Shown one piece after another: positions 55,035 to 64,000 of a DNA stretch of 64,000 bases. The notes under the pieces are model-generated. The model ran no database searches. It was not told the DNA's origin and saw only the letters and a program-made list of their open reading frames with translations. Each line of letters begins with the position of its first letter. Position 1 is the first letter of the stretch. The DNA lies in NCBI GenBank assembly GCA_965214875.1, contig OZ243980.1:806001-870000 (forward strand). Direction: 5' to 3'. Made by a program: the position numbers and the translations under genes. Source of the DNA: CBDAUN01 sp965214875. GTDB lineage: Bacteria > Pseudomonadota > Gammaproteobacteria > Arenicellales > JAJDZL01.

Positions 55035-56780
55035 ATGTATAGAAGAACAATTTTCGCAGTGTCGATTGCGCTGATTTGGACTTTCGCATGTCTGTTTCGC
55101 GTGGCAAGCGCGGACATGGCGAAGGCAAAGGAGTGGGTTGAGTCTGAATTTCAGCCGTCCACGCTGTCTATGGCGGAGCAGATGACGGAGATGGAATGGT
55201 TCGTTGATGCCGCAAAACCATTCCAGGGAATGGAAATCAACGTGCTGTCAGAGACGATTCCGACACATGAATACGAATCGAAAGTCTTGACCAAGGCTTT
55301 CGAAGACATTACCGGTATCAAGGTCAATCACCAATTGCTGGGTGAAGGCGAAGTGGTGCAGGCTGTGCAAACTCAAATGCAGACCAATCGAAATCTGTAC
55401 GATGCCTATATCAACGATTCCGATTTGATTGGCACGCATTCGAGATTGCAGCTGGCGGTCAACCTTTCTGACTGGATGGCTGGCGACGGTTCCGACGTAA
55501 CGCTGCCGACTTTGGATGTCGACGACTTTATGGGCAAGGACTTTACAACCGGTCCGGATGGCAAGCTGTATCAGTTGCCTGACCAGCAATTTGCGAACTT
55601 GTACTGGTTCCGTCATGACTGGTTCAACCGTCCCGAACTGCAAAACCGATTCAAGGAGCTTTACGGCTATGATCTGGGTGTCCCGGTCAATTGGTCCGCC
55701 TACGAGGACATCGCCGAATTTTTCTCGGTGCATGTGCAGGAAATTGATGGCGTACGGGTGTATGGCCACATGGATTATGGCAAGCGCGCCCCAGACCTGG
55801 GCTGGCGCATGACTGACGCTTGGCTCTCGATGGCTGGTGCAGGCAGCAAGGGGTTGCCCAACGGTGTTCCTGTCGACGAATGGGGCATTCGCATGGAGGA
55901 AGGAACATGCAATCCGGTTGGAGCCTCGGTAAGCCGCGGCGGTGCCGCGAATGCGCCAGCGGCGGTCTACGCCATCCGCAAATGGGATGAGTGGTTGCGA
56001 AAATATGCCCCCCCGGGTGCGGCAAGCTATGACTTCTATCAGTCGTTGCCTGCGCTATCCCAAGGCAACGTCGCTCAGCAGATTTTCTGGTACACCGCGT
56101 TTACCGCTTCGATGGTTGCGCCGAAAGAAGATGGCAACAACACCGTCGACGACAACGGCTTCCCGCTTTGGAGGATGGCTCCTTCACCGCATGGCCCGTA
56201 CTGGGAAGAGGGTCAAAAGCTGGGCTATCAGGATGCCGGTTCATGGACGCTGTTCAAATCGACTCCGGTCGACCGACGCAAGGCGGCTTGGCTTTATGCT
56301 CAGTTCACCGTGTCAAAAACCGTTTCCTTGAAAAAGACGCACGTGGGCCTGACTCCGATTCGCGATAGTGACATTCGACATCAGTCATTCACCGAACGTG
56401 CGCCGAAGCTTGGCGGGCTGGTGGAGTTCTATCGATCTCCCGATCGTGTGAGATGGTCGCCAACAGGCATCAACGTGCCGGATTATCCAAAACTTGCGCA
56501 AATCTGGTGGCAGCAAATCGGAGATGTCAATTCCGGCGCGTTCACGCCGCAAGAAGCAATGGATCGTCTGGCCGCTGAAATGGATCAGGTCATGGCGCGA
56601 ATGCAAGCTGCCGACGAGCGCAACGGTACCTACGGCGGTTGCGGACCGAGGCTTAACGAGGAACGCGATGCGTCTTATTGGCTTGGACAGCCAGGCTCTC
56701 CCAAAGCCATGGTGGACGAAAAGCCGCAGGGCAAGACCGTCAATTATGATGAGCTGGTAAAACGCTGGAGCGATTCGTAA
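55035..56780 (+). CDS. glpV: Glycerol ABC transporter, substrate-binding protein
   Basis: 581 residues with a signal peptide (FAVSIALIWTFACLFRVASA). It is a large family-1-type extracellular solute-binding protein of the GlpV kind, seen in rhizobial glycerol transporters. Its long insertions, WYTAFTASMVAPKEDGNN and the C-terminal NGTYGGCGPRLNEERD are typical. The assignment rests mainly on its operon: two ATPases, two permeases, a DUF2160 protein, glpD and glpK follow. A stem-loop lies just after the gene. Confidence 0.88.
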   Translation: MYRRTIFAVSIALIWTFACLFRVASADMAKAKEWVESEFQPSTLSMAEQMTEMEWFVDAAKPFQGMEINVLSETIPTHEYESKVLTKAFEDITGIKVNHQLLGEGEVVQAVQTQMQTNRNLYDAYINDSDLIGTHSRLQLAVNLSDWMAGDGSDVTLPTLDVDDFMGKDFTTGPDGKLYQLPDQQFANLYWFRHDWFNRPELQNRFKELYGYDLGVPVNWSAYEDIAEFFSVHVQEIDGVRVYGHMDYGKRAPDLGWRMTDAWLSMAGAGSKGLPNGVPVDEWGIRMEEGTCNPVGASVSRGGAANAPAAVYAIRKWDEWLRKYAPPGAASYDFYQSLPALSQGNVAQQIFWYTAFTASMVAPKEDGNNTVDDNGFPLWRMAPSPHGPYWEEGQKLGYQDAGSWTLFKSTPVDRRKAAWLYAQFTVSKTVSLKKTHVGLTPIRDSDIRHQSFTERAPKLGGLVEFYRSPDRVRWSPTGINVPDYPKLAQIWWQQIGDVNSGAFTPQEAMDRLAAEMDQVMARMQAADERNGTYGGCGPRLNEERDASYWLGQPGSPKAMVDEKPQGKTVNYDELVKRWSDS

Positions 56781-56802
56781 TCGACGATAGCGATAGATTG
56801 TG

Positions 56803-56841
56803 TGCCGGGCATGGACTTGCCTTTAGCATTCGTGCCCGGCA
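56803..56841 (+). promoter_or_regulatory. Stem-loop after glpV
   Basis: A 9-base perfect stem, TGCCGGGCA and TGCCCGGCA, with a 21-base loop and no T tract. Between a binding-protein gene and the rest of its transporter operon, such a structure often stabilises the upstream mRNA so that binding protein is made in excess. Confidence 0.5.
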
Positions 56842-56998
56842 GGCGAAATAAACGCCAATGCAATCAAATTCAGTGCGGTTGTCGCGAACTTTGCGATAGC
56901 TGCATTGCGCCGTTCACCGAATTTCGCCTCAGCAATGGGCGGACCGGTCGCCTCTTGTAAGTTCAGCTTGCTTCCATGTCAATTATGCATTCACGGTG

Positions 56999-57787
56999 AT
57001 GCCAGACCGCCCGATAACTGTTGCCGACCTTAACTTTCGTCAGAAAGAGCTATGGAAAATCGCGAAGGTGGAAGGACTGGTCCAAGTTGATCGGCTGGTC
57101 GAACGCTTCAATGTCACGGCTCAGACAATTCGCCGCGATTTGAACCAGCTGACAAGTGCCGGGCTGCTGGAGCGAATCCATGGCGGAGCGATCACCCGCG
57201 GAAGCGTCGCAAATATCGGCTATGGCACCCGCAAGTTGCTGGCGGCCGAGGGCAAGGCGCGAATCGCCGAAAAGGCATCCGCGATCATACCGAACGACTG
57301 CTCGTTATTTATCAATATCGGCACTACCACTGAACAAGTGGCCGAACAACTGGCAAGCAGGCATGAAGGCCTGCTTGTCGTGACCAACAATTTGAATGTG
57401 CTCAATACCCTGGTTCAATCGGATCAAATCGAAGTCTTTATCGCTGGCGGGCAGATTCGCCGCCAAGATGGCGGAATCGTTGGCGATGCGACGGCCGATT
57501 TTGTCAGCCAGTTTCGAGTCGACTACGCTGTTATTGGCGCGTCTTCGATTGACAGCCGCGGCACAATCACCGACTTCGACTGGCGCGAGGTTAGTGTGGC
57601 AAAGGCCATGATTCGTCACGCGCGAGAAGTGATTCTTGTCGCTGACGGGAACAAGTTTACGCGCAAGGCGCCTGTGTTTCTTTGCGACCTGAAACAAATC
57701 GACCATTTCATCACCGATATACCGGTGCCGAATTCGTTCATGGGCATTGCGGCGAACAACGATGTTGCTGTACATGTATGCGAGTGA
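56999..57787 (+). CDS. glpR: DeoR-family regulator, probable GlpR
   Basis: About 262 residues; ATG 56999 follows an in-frame GTG at 56996. The N-terminal helix-turn-helix is VQVDRLVERFNVTAQTIRRD, followed by LERIHGGAI, and the sugar-phosphate-binding C-terminal domain has FINIGTTTEQVAEQL and ITDFDWREVSVAKAMI. GlpR-type DeoR proteins repress glycerol genes and respond to glycerol 3-phosphate. It lies inside the operon, after glpV. Confidence 0.85.
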   Translation: MPDRPITVADLNFRQKELWKIAKVEGLVQVDRLVERFNVTAQTIRRDLNQLTSAGLLERIHGGAITRGSVANIGYGTRKLLAAEGKARIAEKASAIIPNDCSLFINIGTTTEQVAEQLASRHEGLLVVTNNLNVLNTLVQSDQIEVFIAGGQIRRQDGGIVGDATADFVSQFRVDYAVIGASSIDSRGTITDFDWREVSVAKAMIRHAREVILVADGNKFTRKAPVFLCDLKQIDHFITDIPVPNSFMGIAANNDVAVHVCE

Positions 57788-57832
57788 ATGAGAAAAATCG
57801 AGGGAATCCGGTAAGGGATTGAGTTGCGAGCC

Positions 57833-58903
57833 ATGTCGATTGAATTACGGGACATAACCAAGGTTGTCAACGGCGCGACGCATATTTATCCCACTGGCGT
57901 CGCATTGCAGGATCGCGAATTCAACGTGCTGCTTGGTGCAACATTGAGCGGCAAGACGACCTTGCTCAGACTGCTGGCGGGACTGGAAAAACCCTCAGCC
58001 GGCGAAGTGCTGTTCGATGGTCGAAGCATGAACTCGGTCTCAGTCCAAAAGCGCAGTGTAGCCATGGTCTATCAGGAGTTCATCAATTATCCGAACATGA
58101 CTGTTTTCGAGAATATCGCATCGCCGCTTAAAGTCAAGAAGATGCCGTCGCCAGAAATCAAAAGGCGGGTCGGCGACATCGCGGAGCTGCTCAATTTATC
58201 GGACATGCTGGATCGGGACGTGTCAAACTTGTCGGGCGGACAGCAGCAGCGCACCGCTTTGGCTAGAGCGCTGGTGAAAGATGCTTCGCTGGTTTTGCTA
58301 GACGAGCCGCTGGCCAATCTGGACTACAAATTGCGTGAGCAGCTGCGTGATGAATTGCCCAGGTTGTTCCAAAAATCCGACACGACCGTTGTGTATGCAA
58401 CCAGCGAGCCGGAAGAGGCGTTGATGCTGGGCGGGTACACGGCGGCTCTGCATGAGGGGCGTGTTGAACAGTATGGCCGGACGATCGACATCTATCGCCA
58501 GCCGCAAAACCTTCATTGCGCGAAAATCTTCTCCCACCCGCCGATCAATCTGGCCTCGGTCGTAAAATCCGCTGATCATATTCGGTTCGCCGATGTCGCC
58601 GAATGGCCGTGCCCAGATGCGATGAAGCGCAAGCCCGACGGGCCGTACACGCTTGGTGTTAGGCCCTACGACTTGACCCTGACGAGATCGGACAAATTGG
58701 ATTGTGTCGCGCTTTCAAGCGGTGTGGTGCAAATTGCAGAATTGACCGGTTCAGAAAGTTTGATTCACTTTGACATCGAGGGGAACAACTGGATCTCCGA
58801 ATCAGCTGGAGTGCATCGGTTCGCGGCAGGGTCTCAAATCGAGGTGCACATGAACTTGGGCGGATGCCATTATTTTGACGAGCACGGCATTTCCGCACAC
58901 TGA
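57833..58903 (+). CDS. glpS: Glycerol ABC transporter ATPase GlpS
   Basis: 356 residues. ABC ATPase of the sugar-import type with a C-terminal regulatory fold. Walker A is diverged (GATLSGKTTLL near residue 35), the signature LSGGQQQRTALARAL near 133 is perfect, and Walker B is LVLLDEPLANLD. The H-loop position reads YATSEPEEA, so the switch His is replaced by Ser. The partner GlpT has the opposite set of defects, which suggests one working ATP site in the dimer. Confidence 0.88.
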   Translation: MSIELRDITKVVNGATHIYPTGVALQDREFNVLLGATLSGKTTLLRLLAGLEKPSAGEVLFDGRSMNSVSVQKRSVAMVYQEFINYPNMTVFENIASPLKVKKMPSPEIKRRVGDIAELLNLSDMLDRDVSNLSGGQQQRTALARALVKDASLVLLDEPLANLDYKLREQLRDELPRLFQKSDTTVVYATSEPEEALMLGGYTAALHEGRVEQYGRTIDIYRQPQNLHCAKIFSHPPINLASVVKSADHIRFADVAEWPCPDAMKRKPDGPYTLGVRPYDLTLTRSDKLDCVALSSGVVQIAELTGSESLIHFDIEGNNWISESAGVHRFAAGSQIEVHMNLGGCHYFDEHGISAH

Positions 58904-58918
58904 AGAGAAAGGAATTAC

Positions 58919-60010
58919 TTGGCAACGATTACCCTACAAGACGTTCAGCACAGCTATTTGCCAAAAGCGCTGCGCGATGAGGACTACGCTCTGAAGCACA
59001 TCAGCGCGCAGTTCGAAAATGGCGGCGCATATGCGTTGCTGGGACCGTCCGGATGCGGCAAGACCACGCTGCTGGGGATAATTTCCGGGTTGATTTCGCC
59101 GTCTGCCGGCAAAGTTTTGTTTGATGGTCAAGACATGACCGGCATTGATACAACATTTCGTCATATCGCTCAGGTTTTTCAATTTCCGGTGATCTATGAC
59201 ACCATGAGCGTTTTTGACAACTTGGCGTTCCCGCTTCGCAACCGCCGGGTGCCTGAAGATATCGTCAAGTCCCGGGTGATGGAGATCGCAAGAATGCTGG
59301 ACCTTGAAGAAGGCGTTCACCAGCGCGCTTCCGGATTATCGGTGGATGGCAAGCAGAAAATTTCACTTGGCCGCGGGGTTGTGCGTGAAGACTTGAACGT
59401 CATGATGTTTGATGAACCGCTGACTGTGATCGACCAGAACCTTAAGTGGGCGCTGCGCTCTAAACTAAAAGAGCTGCATGCAAATCTGGGAACGACAATG
59501 ATCTATGTCACCCATGACCAGACTGAGGCGCTGACGTTTGCTGAGCGCGTTTTGGTCATGTATGAGGGCAAAGTGGTTCAATCCGGCACGCCGGTGGAGC
59601 TGTTCGAACGGCCCAGGCATACCTTTGTCGGCTATTTCATCGGCTCGCCGGGCATGAACGTGTTGCCGTGTCATATTGCTGGCGGCGATGCCATCTATGA
59701 AGGGGTGACGATCGCGTGTCAAAATAGGCCGGCGAACGGCTTTGCCTTGCCGGCGGCTGACGCAACAGTTGAAGTGGGCATACGGCCTGAATTCATCCGG
59801 TTTAGCGAGCAGGGGTTTTCAGTAGAAATTGAACGCGTTGATGATCTTGGGCGACATCAACTTGTGCATGCGACTCGCGGAAGCGATGAGATCAAGGTGA
59901 TATGCGCTGAAGAGCAAGCGATCCCAAATGAACATGCGAAAATACAGTTAGATCCGCAACGGACCTATCTGTACGTCGATGGCTGGATCGCTGATGGGAG
60001 CAATCCGTAA
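58919..60010 (+). CDS. glpT: Glycerol ABC transporter ATPase GlpT
   Basis: 363 residues; TTG start with AAGGAA at 58908. Walker A is canonical (GPSGCGKTTLLGIISGL near 42) and the H-loop His is present (YVTHDQTEAL near 197), but the signature reads LSVDGKQKISLGRG instead of LSGGQ, and the D-loop LTVIDQN is unusual. It should pair with GlpS to power GlpPQ. Not to be confused with the E. coli glycerol-3-phosphate antiporter also called GlpT. Confidence 0.88.
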   Translation: MATITLQDVQHSYLPKALRDEDYALKHISAQFENGGAYALLGPSGCGKTTLLGIISGLISPSAGKVLFDGQDMTGIDTTFRHIAQVFQFPVIYDTMSVFDNLAFPLRNRRVPEDIVKSRVMEIARMLDLEEGVHQRASGLSVDGKQKISLGRGVVREDLNVMMFDEPLTVIDQNLKWALRSKLKELHANLGTTMIYVTHDQTEALTFAERVLVMYEGKVVQSGTPVELFERPRHTFVGYFIGSPGMNVLPCHIAGGDAIYEGVTIACQNRPANGFALPAADATVEVGIRPEFIRFSEQGFSVEIERVDDLGRHQLVHATRGSDEIKVICAEEQAIPNEHAKIQLDPQRTYLYVDGWIADGSNP

Positions 60011-60013
60011 GCC

Positions 60014-60877
<864 letters not shown>

Positions 60878-60878
60878 A

Positions 60879-61691
60879 GTGAAATCATCCGTTCCGATGC
60901 ATCGATGGCTCGTGCCAACGGCCTATATTGTGTTTCTTATGCTGCCAATCTACTGGCTGCTCAACATGTCGTTCAAGACAACCAACGAGATTCTTGGCAC
61001 TTTCGCGCTGATTCCGCTGGATTTCACGCTGGAGAACTACATCAAGATATTCACCGACCCCACTTGGTACAGGGGCTACATCAATTCCATCATCTATGTG
61101 GTGATCAATACGGTGATATCGGTCTGTTTCGCTTTGCCGGCGGCGTATGCGTTTTCCCGCTACCGATTTCTAGGCGATAAGCATCTTTTTTTCTGGTTGC
61201 TGACCAATCGCATGGCACCGCCAGCGGTGTTTGCTTTGCCGTTTTTTCAGCTGTATGCGGCGATTGATCTTTACGACACGCATATTGCAGTGGCGCTCGC
61301 GCACTGCCTATTCAATATTCCGCTTGCCGTGTGGATTCTGGAGGGATTCATGTCCGGTGTGCCGAAGCAACTGGATGAAATGGCGTATGTGGACGGATAT
61401 TCGTTTCCTCGGTTTTTTGTGAAGATATTCATGCCGACCATTGCATCGGGGATCGGAGTGGCGGCATTTTTCTGCTTCATGTATTCGTGGGTGGAAATGC
61501 TGCTGTCGAAGACCCTCACTTCGGTCGCCGCCAAATCCATTGGCGCGACGATGACGCGAACGGCCAGCACTGCGGGCTATGAGCTCGGATTGCTTGCTGC
61601 TGCCGGCGCGCTGACGATTATTCCGGGAGCGATTGTGATTTATTTTGTGCGTGGCTACATAGCTAGAGGATTCTCGCTAGGCAGGGTTTAG
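60879..61691 (+). CDS. glpQ: Glycerol ABC transporter permease GlpQ
   Basis: 270 residues with a GTG start one base after glpP. Six membrane helices; the EAA loop is LDEMAYVDGYSFPRFFVKIFMP near residue 165. It shows the carbohydrate-type permease pattern FALPAAYAFSRYRF near 86. It is the second permease of the glycerol importer. Confidence 0.88.
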   Translation: MKSSVPMHRWLVPTAYIVFLMLPIYWLLNMSFKTTNEILGTFALIPLDFTLENYIKIFTDPTWYRGYINSIIYVVINTVISVCFALPAAYAFSRYRFLGDKHLFFWLLTNRMAPPAVFALPFFQLYAAIDLYDTHIAVALAHCLFNIPLAVWILEGFMSGVPKQLDEMAYVDGYSFPRFFVKIFMPTIASGIGVAAFFCFMYSWVEMLLSKTLTSVAAKSIGATMTRTASTAGYELGLLAAAGALTIIPGAIVIYFVRGYIARGFSLGRV

Positions 61692-61695
61692 AACG

Positions 61696-61980
61696 ATGCT
61701 GGATCTGTCGTGGATGGCATGGACCTGGCCGACGGCCTTGTTCTTTATTTTCATTGCGCTATGCATTGCGGCAATGGGCATTTGGGAGCGTTTCAGCCCT
61801 GGAAGCGATCCGAGGCGCGGCGTGTTCGGGCTGGTCACTACGCGGGGTGATCGGTTGTTCATCAGCTTGCTTGGCAGCGTATTCATTTTTCTTGGCTGGC
61901 TATGGGCGTTTTCAACCCCGCTATGGGGCGCTTTGGCAATGTCACTTTTGTGGGCTGGTTTCGTTTTCTGGCGCGTGTAG
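61696..61980 (+). CDS. glpU: DUF2160 small membrane protein GlpU
   Basis: 94 residues, three hydrophobic helices (WPTALFFIFIALCIAAMGIW, LFISLLGSVFIFLGWLWAF, LWGALAMSLLWAGFVFW) with a conserved loop RGVFGLVTTRGDRLF. This family is found almost only in glycerol ABC operons; its exact job is unknown. Confidence 0.85.
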   Translation: MLDLSWMAWTWPTALFFIFIALCIAAMGIWERFSPGSDPRRGVFGLVTTRGDRLFISLLGSVFIFLGWLWAFSTPLWGALAMSLLWAGFVFWRV

Positions 61981-62017
61981 TATGCAGTTCATGCCGACTT
62001 GCACTGATTAGCATCCG

Positions 62018-63586
62018 ATGCGTATCGAATTGAATGATCAGATCGTCTATGACCTGGCGGTGATCGGCGGCGGCATTAATGGGGCGGGCATTGCCAGAGA
62101 TGCCGCTGGTCGAGGTTTGAAGGTTTTGCTATGCGAGAAGGATGACTTTGGCGCGCATACATCCTCGGCGAGCACAAAGTTGATTCATGGCGGCTTGCGC
62201 TACTTGGAGCAGTATCAGTTCAGGCTCGTCAGGCATTGCCTTAAAGAGCGCGAGGTGCTCATGCGCAATGCGCCGCATATTGTTTGGCCGCTGCGTTTCG
62301 TCCTCCCGCATGACAAGTCGCTCAGACCGCGCTGGCTCATTCGAACAGGACTGTTTCTCTACGATTCGATGGCACCGATGACGATCTTGAAAAAGTCAAA
62401 GCCTGTTGATCTTAGATGCCAACCTCACGGACAGGTGCTAAAGAACCACTCACGACATGGTTTCGAATATTCAGATTGCTGGGTGCAAGATTCGCGGCTA
62501 GTTGTACTGAATGTCTTGGCGGCGCGGCAATCAGGCGCGCATGTGCTGAGTCGGACACGATGCATCGACCTTAAGCGGGAATCCGATTTGTGGTGGGTCT
62601 CGCTCGCCGCAGACGGCGAGCGAAGCATGCTTAGTCGCGACTGCCGAATTCGTGCGCGTGCGGTTGTCAATGCAACCGGCGCTTGGGTTGACCAGTTCGG
62701 TGGAAAGTATCATGATGATGCAACCGGGCGGCGGTTCCACTTGATTCGCGGCAGTCATATCGTGGTTCGAAGGCTGTTTGATCATCCTTATGCCTATATT
62801 TTCCAAAATGATGATGGGAGAATTCTGTTTTGCATACCTTATGAAGATGATTTCACCTTGATTGGCACTACGGAGGTTGAAGCCGGAGATCCGGACATGC
62901 GCTGTGACATCAGCGATGTCGAAATCGGCTATTTGTGCGACTCGATCAACCGATACCTGCTGAAGAGCACTAGCCGACAAGATGTGGTCTGGAGTTTCAG
63001 CGGGGTTCGCGCACTGTATGACGATGGGGCACGAAATGCTAGTCAGTTGAGCCGTGATTATGAGCTAAAGCATGACGACTCAATGGCCCCGATCGTCTCG
63101 GTCTACGGCGGCAAGTTGACTACCTATCGGGTTCTGGCGGAAAGAGTTCTTGAGCTGCTCAGTGGCATCGACGGCTTTGACAAGCCACATTGGACTGCCG
63201 GCGGCACGTTGCCGGGCGGGGATATTGGCGGGTGGCTTATCGACGAGTTTGCGGACGAATTGATTCGACAATACACGCAATTCCCCGATAGCATGCTGGC
63301 ACGATACGCGCGGCACTACGGTTCGCAGGCGCATGCCATTTTGCATAATCGTGATCAAATTTCAGATTTAGGTCGTCAGTTTGCCCCTGGGCTCTATCAG
63401 GCGGAGGTAGACTACTTGATTGACTGTGAGTTTGCGCTTACTGCGGATGACATTATCTGGAGACGGACCAGGCAAGGTATCAGGATGTCCTCGAATCAGC
63501 GTACCGCTTTAGCCGAGTATGTCGATGCAAGAATCGGTTCTTCAGATTTCGTGGAGGCGCAATGCGATGAGCGCTTATATTCTTAG
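62018..63586 (+). CDS. glpD: Aerobic glycerol-3-phosphate dehydrogenase
   Basis: 522 residues. The FAD-binding YDLAVIGGGINGAGIARDAAG is followed by EKDDFGAHTSSASTKLIHGG and, later, TTEVEAGDPD. It oxidises glycerol 3-phosphate to dihydroxyacetone phosphate and feeds electrons to ubiquinone at the inner membrane. Its end overlaps the start of glpK by 20 bases. Confidence 0.95.
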   Translation: MRIELNDQIVYDLAVIGGGINGAGIARDAAGRGLKVLLCEKDDFGAHTSSASTKLIHGGLRYLEQYQFRLVRHCLKEREVLMRNAPHIVWPLRFVLPHDKSLRPRWLIRTGLFLYDSMAPMTILKKSKPVDLRCQPHGQVLKNHSRHGFEYSDCWVQDSRLVVLNVLAARQSGAHVLSRTRCIDLKRESDLWWVSLAADGERSMLSRDCRIRARAVVNATGAWVDQFGGKYHDDATGRRFHLIRGSHIVVRRLFDHPYAYIFQNDDGRILFCIPYEDDFTLIGTTEVEAGDPDMRCDISDVEIGYLCDSINRYLLKSTSRQDVVWSFSGVRALYDDGARNASQLSRDYELKHDDSMAPIVSVYGGKLTTYRVLAERVLELLSGIDGFDKPHWTAGGTLPGGDIGGWLIDEFADELIRQYTQFPDSMLARYARHYGSQAHAILHNRDQISDLGRQFAPGLYQAEVDYLIDCEFALTADDIIWRRTRQGIRMSSNQRTALAEYVDARIGSSDFVEAQCDERLYS

Positions 63587-64000
63587 TATTGATCAGGGCA
63601 CCACGAGTTCGCGAGCGCTCCTGTTCGATAGCGATGCCAAGGCTGTATTCGCCAAGCAGCAGGAATTCAAGCAGCATTTTCCGCATGACGGATGGGTGGA
63701 GCATGACCCGCAGGATATCTGGCAAACAACATTGGCAGTTTCTCGCGCCTGCATTGAGCATTCGCGAAGTTTGCCGGGCGAGATAGCGGCGATCGGCATA
63801 ACCAACCAGCGTGAAACCAGTCTGGTCTGGGACCGCAAGTCAGGCGAGCCGATTTACAATGCGATCGTCTGGCAGGACCGTCGAACTGCGGCGCATTGCT
63901 TAACGCTTAGACAGGAACCGCTTGCTGAAGAGATTCCGCAACGAACCGGACTTTTGCTTGATCCTTATTTTTCTGCGACCAAGTATGCGTGGATTCTTGA
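63567..64000 (+). CDS. glpK: Glycerol kinase (3' end outside window)
   Basis: The N-terminal 144 residues are in view: MSAYILSIDQGTTSSRALLF (phosphate-binding), DGWVEHDPQDIW, then GITNQRETSLVWDRKSGEP and IVWQDRRTA, all strongly conserved in GlpK. It phosphorylates glycerol to glycerol 3-phosphate, trapping what the ABC importer delivers. It overlaps glpD by 20 bases, so it is translationally coupled. Confidence 0.95.
   Translation, partial: MSAYILSIDQGTTSSRALLFDSDAKAVFAKQQEFKQHFPHDGWVEHDPQDIWQTTLAVSRACIEHSRSLPGEIAAIGITNQRETSLVWDRKSGEPIYNAIVWQDRRTAAHCLTLRQEPLAEEIPQRTGLLLDPYFSATKYAWIL

Overview
The window reads as chromosomal DNA of a Gram-negative proteobacterium, most likely a gammaproteobacterium. 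The evidence is a Proteobacteria-type division and cell-wall (dcw) cluster running from mraZ to lpxC, an rnpB gene just upstream, a dciA-like gene between lpxC and secA, secA-argJ-mutT in that order, a DNPR-type MurE (meso-diaminopimelate peptidoglycan) and lpxC (lipid A). Housekeeping genes are compact and intact. The accessory stretches are full of decayed insertion sequences and pseudogenes, which would fit a host-associated or recently bottlenecked lineage, but that last point is inference.

Layout. (1) 1-11.1 kb: a sarcosine oxidase locus (soxA 3' end, soxG) is split by about 9 kb of foreign DNA. Two decayed IS256-type elements (1237-2630 and 8690-9300) bracket a defence operon: mcrB, mcrC, an EcoRI-family adenine methyltransferase and a DUF262-HNH nuclease. 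mcrC has been cut near its 3' end by an internally deleted IS481-type element (5365-6211). The element left a 5-bp duplication, and the missing mcrC end lies just beyond it. (2) 11.1-13.6 kb: a Panacea/DUF4065 antitoxin-like gene with a small two-helix membrane protein (a candidate toxin-antitoxin pair), then a dead ISAzo13-type transposase. (3) 13.6-31.1 kb: rnpB, then mraZ-rsmH-ftsL-ftsI-murE-murF-mraY-murD-ftsW-murG-murB-ftsQ-ftsA-ftsZ, then lpxC. murC and ddl are missing from their usual place. (4) 31.2-36.7 kb: dciA-like gene (reverse strand), secA, argJ, mutT. (5) 36.7-41.8 kb: a complete soxB-soxD-soxA-soxG operon, paralogous to the split one at the left end.

(6) 42-47.8 kb: an accessory patch with a frameshifted AAA-ATPase/PD-(D/E)XK gene, a cysteine-rich secreted protein out of frame with its likely start across a C tract, an orphan P-loop ATPase and a small membrane protein. 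(7) 48-52.5 kb: a HAD phosphatase and a class I glutamine amidotransferase on the plus strand, facing phnX, a class III aminotransferase and a GNAT acetyltransferase on the minus strand; probably amine or aminophosphonate catabolism. (8) 52.9-54.6 kb: an apparently intact IS481-type element and a second dead copy of the AAA-ATPase/nuclease family. (9) 55-64 kb: a glycerol ABC uptake and catabolism operon (glpV-glpR-glpS-glpT-glpP-glpQ-glpU-glpD-glpK), with glpK running off the window end.

How it fits together: the metabolic genes point to use of small methylated amines (sarcosine), aminophosphonates or amines, and glycerol. The most interesting part is the four-gene defence operon. Once the IS insertion in mcrC is undone, all four genes are translationally abutting or overlapping, which suggests that modification-dependent restriction (McrBC) and a methyltransferase/DUF262-HNH module were inherited as one unit.
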